Of a stretch of 64,000 bases of DNA, positions 1 to 11,500 are shown in pieces (the first letter of the stretch is position 1; every line of letters starts with the position of its first letter). Where the stretch lies: assembly GCA_030280995.1 (NCBI GenBank), contig JASXTE010000007.1, positions 14,694,501 to 14,758,500 of the forward strand, written 5' to 3'. A model generated the notes under the pieces. That model had not been told where the DNA came from and did not search any database. It was given only the letters and a program-made list of their open reading frames with translations. This stretch comes from Hemileia vastatrix (taxonomy: Eukaryota > Basidiomycota > Pucciniomycetes > Pucciniales > Zaghouaniaceae). The position numbers and the translations under genes are program-made.

Positions 1-1385
1 TTCTGCATTTTATACAGCTCCTCTTTGCTGTACTTCTTCCTAGCTGCACCCATCTTAGGATCCGCCTTTGCTGCTTTAGGCTTTGGAGGGGTCTGAGAGC
101 TGCTCTTAGGCCTTCCTACCTTGTCTGCCTCCACATCATAAACGCCAGCCAAGCACTCACCACTTGACTGTCCTCCACAAGAATACAACTCTAGTCCACC
201 AAAGGAAGTAGAAATGGAAACTTTATTCACTTCCTTCCCTTTCCCCTTTCTGTCATAATCTTGCTTAATAGAAGAATTCCCCTGATCAGGAATCTCCTCA
301 AATCTTGGCCTCCGCTGATTAAGACCAGCCCTTCTCCTGACCATGTCCACAGGAGCCTGCCCCTCACTGGGCTTGACAAACTGACCATCAGGAAACTTGA
401 ATACCCTGCCATCAAATTCTACTTTGCCCTCTGACACATCTCTGTTCAGAGCCCAACAATAATTGGACTTATGTCCTCTCCTTCTGCAATAAGAGCAAAC
501 CAAAGGGTCACTCCTTCCAGCCCGCCTATCAAATTCCCTGGGCTGCGGAGGTGCCTTATTGGCCTTCTTAGCCTCCTTCACAAAAATAAGGAGCTGTTTG
601 GTCAGATCAGCCAACTGCTATACCACTGGGTCCCGTTCCTGTTTGGGAACCTTTACCATATTTTTCTCTTCTTTCCCCACCTTACTTTCCTCTTCAGCCA
701 AAGCCTCACTGACTTTGCTGACATACTTGGTGCACCCTTCTTGATAGGTGTCCACTGCCAATAACTTCAGATGGGCCCCCACCGCCACCTTCACCTTGTC
801 CAAGGCAGGCATCTTCTGATCCCCATTGGAGAGAGTCTTCATCAAGTCCTTCATTGATAACTCTTTTAGCACATCTATCCTGACATCTCTAGCCAGGGCG
901 GACCAAAAAACATCTTTGGCAGCATTCTCATACGCCAGCTGCTCCACTTCCACCAAGTATTGCACCACAGGATCAAACTGTAGCAGAAACTTCCTGTAAC
1001 TGTGTAAGTTACCAACGCCACCATAAGATTGCCACTCACTGACAACCTTATTCAGATCTTCCATAGTGAACCTGATGCCCCATCTATCAATCATATCCCT
1101 ACACAGTAGCTCCCAATCTCTCTTCTTGTAGCCAGACTTGGCCACAACATCCTTCTCCACCACCCTATCTCCAATGAAGAAGATGATTTGCTTCACCATA
1201 TCCAAATGAGAAGCACCGTCAACGCCAGCAGCAGTTTCATACTTCTCTAGAAACCACTTGACATCATCACCATTAAACTTGTTACCATCCCAATTTTTAA
1301 TCCTTAAACCTTCCCTAAACATCACTGCAGGAGGACCTTCCCCCCCACTGACAATCACCATAGGAATAGAAGATCCATTAGCCAT
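1..1385 (-). pseudogene. Gag of an LTR retrotransposon, partial, one in-frame stop
   Basis: The reading frame runs leftward from an ATG at 1385 (protein starts MANGSS) to the window edge, about 460 codons, interrupted once by TAG at 618-620; the same frame continues on both sides, so this is a single nonsense mutation. A GTG start further upstream lies inside the primer site and is unlikely. The N-terminal half has the usual retrotransposon capsid look (motifs KNWDGNKF, WFLEKYE, then helices around WELLCRDMIDRWG). After the stop comes a CX2CX4HX4C zinc knuckle (CSYCRRRGHKSNYC, about 456-496) followed by a basic linker. Gag packages the element RNA in a cytoplasmic particle. LTR and primer site lie directly upstream, so this is the 5' end of an element whose pol lies outside the window. 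It is a different lineage from the five chromoviruses further right. Confidence 0.85.
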
Positions 1386-1457
1386 TCTTCCAGACAAAAA
1401 TACCAAAAAGAGCCAATCACAGGCGACAAGGACTCCAAAGAAACAACAGATCCGTAT

Positions 1458-1474
1458 CCCCAAGTCCGGCACCA
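1458..1474 (-). other. Primer binding site of the first LTR element
   Basis: On the minus strand, four bases after the inferred LTR end, the sequence reads TGGTGCCGGACTTGGGG. A TGG start just downstream of the LTR is the expected complement of a tRNA CCA end. The tRNA species is not assigned. Confidence 0.6.
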
Positions 1475-1478
1475 GAAA

Positions 1479-2568
1479 TTTAGAAAATCCTATAGTACTA
1501 GCTATAGGCCTTGACCAAGGGAGTTGGAGAAAAACCAGAAGAAAAACCCCTGTCTCTTTAGAAAAATAGAGTGAGATTTACCTGTTACAGTAAATTGGTT
1601 CCTGTTGCCACAAAAGCCCTTTTTCAAAAACACTTGACTGCTTGATCAGTCAAGAAATTAGTCACCAGACAGACTACCAAACCAAAGAACTGAAATTTAG
1701 AACAATGTCCACACCAGAGAAAGCAATGATACTTGATGTAGGTTGCAAATCCACACCAGAGACAGCAATAATACTTGATATAGCTTGCAAGACTAAAACA
1801 GAGAAAACAGTTGCTAAGATAAGTTAAATGAAGAGCTTACTTGCAACAAACACAGCCAGTTTGTGGCCAACAACAGTGAAAACTGAGTGTGGAACAAGGA
1901 TATCACCTCCAGATGGTTGAATGATAATTAAGGTTGCCCCAAACTCCCCTTTTCACTATATACACACAGACTACTAATCAAGAGCCCATGCACACCTGCA
2001 AATCCGGCGTTCCTGACCACCAAATTGCATAAAACCTCCCTAGAAGCGCTTCCAGCCCTCTAGTATTGAGGCGGGCAGTCCGCCTGGCACTGGAAAGCCC
2101 GCCTGAGGCGGCCTGACCACCCTGAAGCCAGAAAACCACCAAAACACCCAAACTACTTAGAAAAATCACTTACAACTACTAAAACCCTTAAAACACATAA
2201 TTACACTACAACAACATTGTGACATGAAATATAGAGGGAATTACGCTCTTTCCAATGGTACTAAAAACTTAACCCTAAGACTTAAGGTTAGCCCATAAAA
2301 CACAAAAAATAAAATTCAACTGCAATCTTTTAAAGATGAAAAGTGAGAATTTATCCCCCAAATAATTATGCTATGAAAAATGTCCACAAGACATAAAATA
2401 TAGAGAAAAACCAGGGCTATCCCATGGTAGCCTCCAGATCCCCTAATTCCCAATATTTGCTGCATAATTCTAGAAAAATACCTAATTATTTAAACACTGC
2501 CATTCAAGGCATACCAAAATACCACCAAATAAACCAACAAAGGGCTCCACCAATGTTGGAAGACCACA
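1479..2568 (-). repeat. 5' LTR of the first LTR element (1090 bp)
   Basis: On the minus strand it starts TGTGGTCTTCC and ends near CTAAA just before the primer site. The boundaries were set by comparison with a second copy of this LTR at 46846-47764, which begins TGTGGTGATCC and ends CTACA in the same orientation. Both share the block around GCTATAGGCCTTGACC and a GC-rich stretch with GGCGGG/CCCGCC inverted words (here near 2065-2120), in otherwise AT-rich DNA. The inner end has changed from CTACA to CTAAA. It interrupts the decayed gene at 2569-3120. Confidence 0.75.
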
Positions 2569-3120
2569 CTGTGCTTCCTCATATAATTTCTTCGACAACA
2601 ACTGAAAGAAAAATCTATAATAAATTAACAATTGCTTTTTTGCCAGATATTTTTCAGCTTTTGTAATTTTTTCATTCACATATTGCCCTAATACAGTCTA
2701 TTTATGCTTTAATTATTGAAAAACATGAAAAAATACTTACTTAGATCAAGAGGAATTGATAATCCCATCAATATTCCATCAACATACATTACTCTAATTT
2801 CTTGTGGTCCATTACATGAGACTACATGCTCCAAAAGCTGAAGATCTCTCACAGCCTGTCTTGTATCGTCAAGCTTATTGAGCTTTTCTAACTGCTCCTA
2901 TGAGATCAATTATACAATGATTGGTCCTGCACCTCTTTTTTTGGGAATGATGAAGTATGTTCCCTCATTAATCTGCTTGAAATCTTGTGGGTTTAATGCT
3001 CCATATTGTGTCATGTGTATCAATTTACTTTCAATTGTCTACCATACATCTGATTGCTGTCTATTATGCTTATTCCCAGCTCTTCTGCCTTCTTGACTTA
3101 CCATAATATTTCTTTTTCTG
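2569..3120 (-). pseudogene. Decayed spliced gene of unknown function
   Basis: The minus strand carries a coherent reading frame with protein-like composition (fragments QYGALNPQDFKQ, TYFIIPKKRGAGP, LLEHVVSCNGPQEIRV) broken by at least three stop codons. It ends at a good splice donor (GTAAGT, 2740-2735). An acceptor (TTTCTTTCAG) lies at 2602, giving a 139-nt intron. The following exon is cut after about 33 bases by the LTR that begins at 2568, and it also shows a stop. I do not recognise the family. It may be a host gene or a gene from an old DNA transposon; nothing here decides between them. Confidence 0.4.
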
Positions 3121-3277
3121 TTTTTGTTTGGATGTTTTTTCTTACATGCCCTTCTCCCTTGATGTTTTCCTTTAACATCCTTTCTCAACAAGTCTACTTC
3201 TGAACAACACATTGGTTACTCTCCTAAAACTTGGATTTAGATATAAATTCATTGTCATTATATGAAACTTCTTAATC

Positions 3278-4370
3278 AACTTATCACATTAATTAAGAGT
3301 TTGAGTTTAAATAACATGAATAAGAGTTTAAGAGGGGCAATAATTCTCTAACAGCATGCTTGCTGCATTAAACCTCAATCATGTTATTTCATACTTATCA
3401 AACACTTGACAATTTTTTTTATAAAATGAAGATACTTTCACATACCTTAATTTTTTTTGATCCAAATATTTTCAACCTCCTATTTGGTAACCAAAAAAAA
3501 CAAGAACCATACATTAATTAAAACTCAAATGATATTAAATACTTTTAAGTTTTCATTGAATGAAAAATTAACTAAGAGGATATATAGCTCTCTAACTAAA
3601 TGCTTTCTGTTTTTAGAGCATTATATCCTCTAATATTTTCTATTCCCACAACTTGAAGTGAAAATTTAAAAAAAAAATCCACATACTTTCTTTAATTTCC
3701 CAGTTGTTGTGTACCAAAAATAATCCGTAATACAAAAAAATATTAAAACAAAAAGGTATTAGTACAAACAATTACTACATCTAATAAATCTCTTGTCTAA
3801 ATATTTTGTGGTTAAATAACTATGATTAACAATATTAAATTCTCAACACTATTGCTGCATCAGTCATCAATCATGTAATATATTACCCCAAATTACAAAA
3901 TTAAATGTGAAAAAGATAAGATTATTTAATTTTTTTAAAGGTCTATTTGCCCTTACTAGAACCAAACCTACATTAAAGAAATTTCATCCAAAAATCATAA
4001 TTTTAGTAAAAATATCAATTATTTTATAAAAATCTTTCTGGTAAAAATTACATGATTGAGGGTATTAAGAGGGGCAAAAATTCTCTAACAAAATGCTTGC
4101 TGAATTAGCCCTCAATCATGTAATATTTTCCTATTGTGACAAACATAAAATAATTCTTTTAAAAGTTATAACCATTTTCATACCTTTTATACTGTGCAGC
4201 TTCTGTTCCCAAATAAGACTGTATAAAAGAGAATTCAAAAAAAAAACAGCAAAAACATTCCTTTATTTGAAACATTTTTTTGATATATAACTTGATTGAT
4301 TTACTAAGAGAGAAAATAATGCTCTATCAACATGCACGCTGCATTAGAACTCAATCATGTTATAGTACAA
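3278..4370. repeat. Family of about 80-bp degenerate repeats
   Basis: A block of the form AAGAGGGGCA, AATTCTCTAACA, ATGCTTGCTG, CTCAATCATGT recurs at about 3328-3375, 4065-4115 and 4295-4360, with weaker copies near 3570-3640 and 3845-3875. The copy at 4049-4117 is flanked by CATGATTGAGGG and CCCTCAATCATG, so it can fold on itself; the others keep mainly the right arm. No coding region is visible between the copies. They may be remnants of one short inverted-repeat element that inserted several times. Confidence 0.5.
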
Positions 4371-5117
4371 AAAATTTTAAACAATTTTTTCTGATTGAAA
4401 AACAATAATTTTACAGACCTTTATATACGCATTTATATAATTTTAAATCAAGAAATATTTTCCAATAGATATGAGTGAAACAGAGCCTGATGAGAAAAAT
4501 CCAGGTCAATATCAGAACCAATCATACTATGTTTAATAATCTTTTAATGCAACATCAATTCATTCCTTCACTAAAATGATTTTTAATATTTACATACTTC
4601 ATCTGCCATATATCAAAAAAAATATTTGCTTGAATAGAATGCTCAAACATTTTCAATAGTAGCTTTTTTTTTCACCAAATATCTTCAAGCAATCCATGTA
4701 AATTTTTCCTGGATGGCTGCTGAAAAAAGAAAGATGGGGTGCTAGAAAATTGCTCTTAGCTTGCAATTTTGTACAAAAAAATTGTAACTGAAGCTTCAAA
4801 GGCAAATATTTCTGGCAAGTATCTTTAAAAATCATACTTGTTGCAGGAAGGTACTAGGATAGACATATTATTCACACCACTATAGAAAAATCTAATTTAA
4901 AGCTGTGTGTGAGGTCAAATTTAAATTATTGGTAGACCACTTGCTGCTAATGGATATCATCCAGTAACACATCTAGTCCTTATCTTTACTAGATTGAAGG
5001 TCAATAAATGTGATAAATATATTTCACTTGCCTCCTAGAAATTAACTCACTCTTAGTTTTATGGAAACCAATAAACACATTATTTTTTTTCAGGGGGATA
5101 CATCCTGCTATCAAGCT
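4371..5117. other. AT-rich stretch, no gene seen
   Basis: About 750 bases of low-complexity AT-rich sequence. Short open frames here lack motifs, start context or supporting homology. No LTR or terminal inverted repeat was recognised. Confidence 0.5.
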
Positions 5118-6096
5118 CCTGCCAGTAACCATAAATGATAATATTGCTGGCAGGTTACAATGTTAATAGATTTTATTGAGTGCTTTCCAGCCATTGATTC
5201 AATATTTAGATGGATGGCAATCCAAAAATAGGTGCAAGTACCTGCCAGCCAGCAATTGGCTTGTTAGCTGACTGGCAGGTTGGGTGAATCAATGATTCTT
5301 TTAGCTAATGATTGCCTGCCTGCCAGAAAAAAGCCAATTTGGGCACTGGCTGACAGGGTAGAAGGTTTATGGTTGGGGAAGTGCATTATTTTCTACTGCC
5401 TGTCAGCAAGAAATATGATGTTTAGCCTGCTAGCAGGCAGTAAGAGAATGAAGAATTGAAGGTACACCTGAAAATGCCTTCCAGACAACTGAAACGCATA
5501 TTGCTTGCTAGCTGGCAGGTTGTGATTGCAACAAATCATATTTGATCAAATCACTTGAGCAACTCACTTGCTTCAAGCTAGAAAGTTTAAAAAAGTATTG
5601 AGGAGAAGATGGAGATAAAAAAGCATATTTGAGATGATTTTCCTGCCAGCCAGCAGAAAATGATAAACTTTCTGGCTCGCAGGTTGATGTAGCAAGCAGT
5701 AGCAATCAATCTTTAGACTTTTCTGCTGCCTTTCAACCATCCATACAGACATTTTCTGGATGTTAGGAAGCTGTCAAGATGATCAATCAATTGACTTGAA
5801 TCACTACATCAACCTGACAGCTAGCTGAGAAGCAATTTAGTTTCTGGCTGGAAGGGCCTCACTATTGATTTGCTTTCTGCATTCCAGACAGCTAGGCAGA
5901 AATTTGCTGTCTGGAATACAGCAAGTGATTAATTTCTGGGGGTTATACTTTCCAGAAAAGACCTGCAAGTGTCTGTAAATGCTTGCACATGCCTTTCAGC
6001 CAGCTTGAAGGTAATTGGTAAGCTGGCTGGCAGGCTCTAGATGAGAGAACTTTATAAGATTCCAGCCAGACAGCAATCAAAATGCAAGCAGTCTGG
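5118..6096. repeat. Array of GC-containing hairpins in AT-rich DNA
   Basis: About 1 kb holds a series of separate inverted repeats built from the words CCTGCCAG and CCAGCCAG and their complements. Clear pairs are 5118-5125/5147-5154 (8 of 8), 5241-5253/5267-5279 (12 of 13), 5315-5326/5346-5357 (10 of 12), 5396-5407/5429-5440 (10 of 12), 5642-5653/5672-5683 (11 of 12), 5881-5892/5906-5917 (12 of 12), 5991-6006/6020-6035 (14 of 16) and 6066-6071/6091-6096 (6 of 6). Loops are 13-29 nt. Weaker pairs lie between. Stems share words but differ in detail, so mutations seem to have been matched on both arms. No protein frame explains it. It could be a structured RNA, a hairpin-type satellite, or a decayed foldback transposon. 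Confidence 0.7.
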
Positions 6097-7865
6097 AAGG
6101 CAATTATTAGAACAAACATATAAAAATACAAAAAATAAAAAGAAGTAGGAAATAAAAATGAAAGTGAAATACATCCTTAAAACTGAAAAATGAGAAAGTG
6201 ACACAATATGAAAAAAAAATTAGAGAGAAACAGTCACTGACAAGCCACCCAAAAAAAACTTATTAATTAATTATTGAAAGGTTCTGTAGGAAGTAATTGG
6301 AAGCAAGGCAAGGGGTTGAAGAGTTTGTTGGAAGAAGTGTAGGTAGTATGTTATTGATGAATAGTGACAATTTGGAAATATCAATTTAAGATTGAGTAAA
6401 AGAAACAATTGGGGGTAAGAAATAAAATGAGAAAACTTCAGAGATGGATAATATGCAACTTTATACATCAAAAATCATTTGGCATGTAGATATTCATAAT
6501 TTTCTGTCAAAAAAAAAATTCATGCAAAATACTTAAATCTTTAAATTCAAATAATATATTCAATATTCCTCAATTCAATTTAAATCACCTAAATTTCAAA
6601 TTCTAACTATAATTATTTGAATGTTTCTGATTTTGTAGAATAGAATGTACACTACCAACTCAAAAATGGTTGAACAATGACAAAAAAAATTGAAAAAAAT
6701 GACTTAGAGTAGAACTTATGATAAAAATTGGTAATTCAATGATTAACTTCAATTATTTATTTAAATTTTTCCTATAGAGCACATATCTTCTTTGAATTTC
6801 ATACAATCTCAACCAGCATGGGGTATGAAATATATGGAGAATTTAAGTGTAAATAAATGATGAGAGTGGTATTTTAACATAACAAGAAGCAAAAAAAGAA
6901 GGCGAAATGCAGCATCAAGGATTAATGCATGAGAGGAACAATATTTGAAAATCTACCAGATTAAAAACACAAATACCCCAACTAATGGGGAAGTGGGAGA
7001 GTGACAGATAAGACTTATAGTGTAAAAGGGATATTTAAGCTGTTTTTCTGCTTTCAGAAGGCACAAAATTGTTTTTGGTGACCAATACAGGAGAGGATGA
7101 CACATTCTCAAGTATATTTGGTCCAAAAGGGGCTAATGAGGCAGTTTGGAGAAGGTGAAGCATTGAATTGGTTAAGGTACTTTTACAGGAGAAAAGCATG
7201 ATAGAAATTGAGTAAATTCCATAGCATGAGATCAGGAAGACCTTGTCAAAACATTTTATATGCTGGCTGGGTTGCAATTTCCCTTTAATTTCATGAGTGG
7301 ATTAAAATAAGGGGGGGTAAGGGGTGAGGATATAAAAGAATTTTCAAGTATTAAAAACACTTTTTCACTTTTTTCATGGTTATTTAAATTCTTATAAAAA
7401 TTATTTATCCTCTTAATTATTATTGATTCAACAAAATTTATTCATATTATTTGGAAATTTTCTTGTCTATCACTAATCAGTTTTGTATATTAGCTATTAT
7501 AAATATCTCCTGCTGTATTTTATATTGAGAAAAATGATAGATTACAAGGATATTTGGAATGAGAAGATATTATGATTAAGAAAGTTTTTTTATACCTTTT
7601 TGAAATTTTTTTTGAGAATCATTGGCTTATTTTCTTTTTTTTTGTTTAACAACATTTATATAACAATAATCTGAAAAGTTGAAAACCTCAAATGGAAAAT
7701 TTTATTGGACTTTCTAAAATGAAACTTTGTTTCAATTTTTATGAATTTAATTTGAACATGCTCTCAACAGATAATCATTTACTCATCAATGAGTTTTAAC
7801 TTGAGATTTAAGATGTTTTCAAAGTAAATTCAATACTTCCTCAATAAGTGCTCAAAAAGATATAA
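6097..7865. other. AT-rich stretch, no convincing gene
   Basis: Low-complexity AT-rich DNA. A minus-strand open frame of 80 codons at 7035-7277 has no recognisable motif and no supporting splice sites, so I do not call it a gene. Nothing else was identified. Confidence 0.5.
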
Positions 7866-7921
7866 ATTAGGGCTCAAGGTTGCGGACTTGCTAGCAAGTC
7901 TGCCCCCCATATTGTGTAGTG
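7866..7921. mobile_element. Single terminus of a CACTA-like DNA transposon or MITE
   Basis: Read on the minus strand this begins CACTACACAATATGGGGGG and then carries the near-palindrome GGACTTGCTAGCAAGTCT (7884-7901 on plus) and a GCAACCTTG word. The same arrangement forms both ends of the MITE at 28761-29010. The interior beyond about 7866 does not match that MITE, and I did not find a partner terminus to the left, so this is an orphan end or belongs to a longer relative. It abuts the left LTR of element A. Confidence 0.6.
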
Positions 7922-8566
7922 TATTTTATTTCTCTTATATTTTATAACCCAATTAAAATGTAAATAGATTATTCTTCAATTACATAGAGGCTCTAGAAAT
8001 ACATTGAAAGTAAATACTATGAGTACTTGGTAGTAATAATTAAAATGTATTTTATATAAGAATTTGTTAAAGCAAGAATAGGATGATCAAAAACAGAGAA
8101 ATAGATATAGACAAAATAGAGAGAAATTACAGAACCATAAGTCTGCATACAAAAGGGATTCAGAGAGAATAATCCCACACAAAAGGAATTGAAAATATTT
8201 AAGGTTAGTGTATAAAGAGTGTTCTCATATACGGTATTTAACTGTATATATCAAATGTAATTAGAATTATTTGATTTATCTTAGTTTCTGTATATGTCAA
8301 AAGTATAATAAAAGTATTTGATTTTAATATTTAGTATATTTCAACTCTTAGTCTAATTTTCAGCTGTCATGAGAACACTGTAAAGGAATAAAAAATGAGG
8401 GAACAAATTAATTATATCAGTACTTTAATTTTACTTACTAATTAATTACAATAATATAAGTAATTTATAAAGTAAGTAATAAATAATACAATTAGAGGTA
8501 AAGGCATAGTTCTACTACAGTAAATAATTAATTATTTACTGAGTAGATCTAGTAGCCTGGCTGACA
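7922..8566 (-). repeat. 3' LTR of element A
   Basis: Matches the right-hand LTR at 34412-35070 along its length (shared blocks include CTCTTATATTTTAT, GGCTCTAGAAAT and CTTGGTAGTAATAAT). On the minus strand it begins TGTCAGCCAGGCTACTAG, directly after a purine-rich tract (8567-8580, complement of CTCCCCACTCC) that serves as plus-strand primer. The distal few bases are lost or altered where the CACTA end joins. Confidence 0.8.
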
Positions 8567-8597
8567 CTCCCCACTCCAAAAAAACAATAAAAAAATG

Positions 8598-11500
8598 CTA
8601 TGATTTTTTCTTTTTATATTTCTTCAGTAGGGCAGGAAGGCTAGATATATCTTTCCCAGGTATCCAAGAATCATATTCAGAACATTTATTCTTGAATCTC
8701 ATTAAGTATTCAGTACCCTTTTCACACTACCAAATTTGTTTGTTACGCCACATGCCATAAAAGTTGTGTAACGGTTGTGTGACAAATACATAACAATTAT
8801 TATTGATTGCTAGGGGACATAAAGATTTTTATGTATTTATTATGCAACTGTTACACAGCTTTTACACATCTGTTAACACCTTGTGATGTAACAAATGGTG
8901 TTGGTAGTGTCAACAGTGATAATTCTGACATTCAGAATCCAATCAATTATTACTGTCTCAGTGATTTCTTTAGGAGTCTTCTTTGGCATTCTTTTTTTTT
9001 TGTGAATAACTCACTATTGGATGTTTAAGCTTTCAGAAGAGATATTGGAAAAACAGGATGGATCCTGTCATATGGAGAGTACAGGATAACTTCAACTTCA
9101 TTATCACAAACCATTCTTCTGACAACAAATGGAGCTACAATGGGGTCTTTTAATTTTTCATTACCTTGTAAATTGAAGTGGACTGTGGAAATCAGTACTT
9201 CATAACCCTTCTTAAAGGTGTAATCTTTATGGGACTTTTACTACCTCTTACTCTCATAATCAAATTATTTTCAATCCATTTTTGAGCATGACTTTTTGCA
9301 AAGTTTTTGCATTTAAAGAAAAGATTTTACTCCAGGATGTAAATCCAATTTAGGCATTCTATTATTGAGTATTTGGGAAGGATTATTTGGAACATATCCA
9401 AGCCAGAGCTCAAAAGGCTTTCTTTGAGTAACAGAGTGAACAGTTATATTATAAGCAAATTCCAGACCAAGGAGTAAGGTGTCCCAATCATGAGTGAGCC
9501 TGTCATTGTCTTTATACTCAAGGCCAAAGGCATAATACCTTATTATCATATCCTCTAAAGTCTGTATCATTCTCTCAGATAATCCATCAGTTTGAGGGTG
9601 ATGGGAAGTAGAAAGCTTTAGAAAACAACCACAAAAATCCATCAGAGAAATCCTAAATTCATAAGTAAGTTTAGGGTCTCTATCAGAGACTATGGCCTTA
9701 GGGAAACTAGCAGTATTGAACATAAAAGACCACCATAAGAAAGCTAATTCCTTAGTGGAAACATCATTGTTAGTAGGAATGAATTTACACATTTTTGTAA
9801 ATCTATCCACAATAAACCAGCAAGATTTATAACTTTTTTTCCCATAAATGGGTAGTCCTGTTAGAAAATACATCTTTATGATTTTCCATGGTGCATCAGG
9901 AGGTTCAATATTTTGCATTAATCCAGATCTTTTTCCAGATAATCTCCTTGATTTCTGAGAAGAATCACAGGATTCAACATATAATTTGGTGTCTTCAGAC
10001 AAATTAACCCACCAAGCAGTGCTCTTAGTTCTAATAAATTTTTTTTCAAGATCAAAATGTCCAGCCAAAATTTCATCATGAAAAATTTTCAAGATTATTT
10101 CTTTCATAGAAAGATGAATAACAATAACATTGCTCAAATTTCTTCTATAATAGATGTAACCTTCATCATTTGAAAATCTCCCTTGTTCAAAGAATTTTGC
10201 TACTTGGAGAAAGTGTTTTGATTAATGCTTGCATTTAAGCATTCTTTGGATCATATAGTACAGTACACAACTTTTTTAAGTCAGTGTCTTTATCATAAGA
10301 ATATTGAATAAGCTTTAATAGCTCTTCCTCCATATCAAACACATATATCCCATTAATGTGAAGCATTTCATTCTCAGGATCAAATGCAGGATTAAAGTCA
10401 TCATTTAGAAAAGTTAACCTTGATAATATACTCAAATTTGAGTGAAAAATACTAGCCCTATTAATTATTGTCATCTTTACTCTGTTATCTTGAACAGCCA
10501 ACTGCCATCTGAACATATGTCTGTTAGGTGTCTTCAAATTCAAGAGGATTTTACAGCACTGCAGTCAGTGACAATTTCAAATTTCTGGTCATCCAGATAA
10601 TAATGTAGTTGCTCCATAGCCCACAACACTTCCAAACACTGAAGTTGAGTAACATCAAATTTCAATCCACTGTTTTTCAAGGTTCTTGAAATGTAACAAA
10701 TTACTACTCATGATACTTTACCATTAATAACTTGTTTTTGGTGGAGAGCAGCACCAAGGCCAACAAAACTGTCATAAGTGTATAAAAAAATGGCTGATTA
10801 AATTTAGGCAAAGAAGGAATTGGTGCTGACATCAAAAAATGTTTCATAGTGTCAAATGCTTTTTGTCTTTCACTTTTCCAGACAAAAGCAACATCTTTCT
10901 TAGTTAATTGGGTCAGGGGTAATGCTATGACTTGATAATTTTTAATATATTGTCTATAGTATCCACACATTCCCAAGAAACTTTGGAGCTCCCTAATTGT
11001 AGTAGGAGATTTTACCTGTTGTATGGCTTCCACTTTGTTCTGGTCAACACATATCTGTAACCCTGATGAAACATGACTAAGTACTTTAAAGGAATGAAAT
11101 CCAAATTTGAATTTTTTCGAAACAAGTGCCATATTTATCTAATCCATTTTATGGAACACATTTCATAGGTGGTTAAGGTGGTCCTCAAATGTTTTGGAGA
11201 AAATGATGATATCATCAATGAAAACCATCAGCCACCCCTCAATTTTTTCTTGATGGAGTGTGTTATCCATAACTTTTTGAAAACCTGAAGGTGCATTTTT
11301 GGGGCCAAATGGCATCATAACATACTTACAAATACCCATATGAGTAGCAATAAACAGAAAATTAAGTGATTTATTCTTAACAGTTACCTGGTGATATTCT
11401 TTATTACCATCTAGACAGCTGATATATTTAGCATCCTGTAAGGTAGAATGGATAGAGCTAACTCTTGGTAAAGGATGGATATCATCTACAGTATAAGTAT

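Noticed and set aside
7035..7277. 80-codon minus-strand frame as a gene
   Set aside because: No motif, no splice sites, no homology that I can recognise, and composition like the surroundings.
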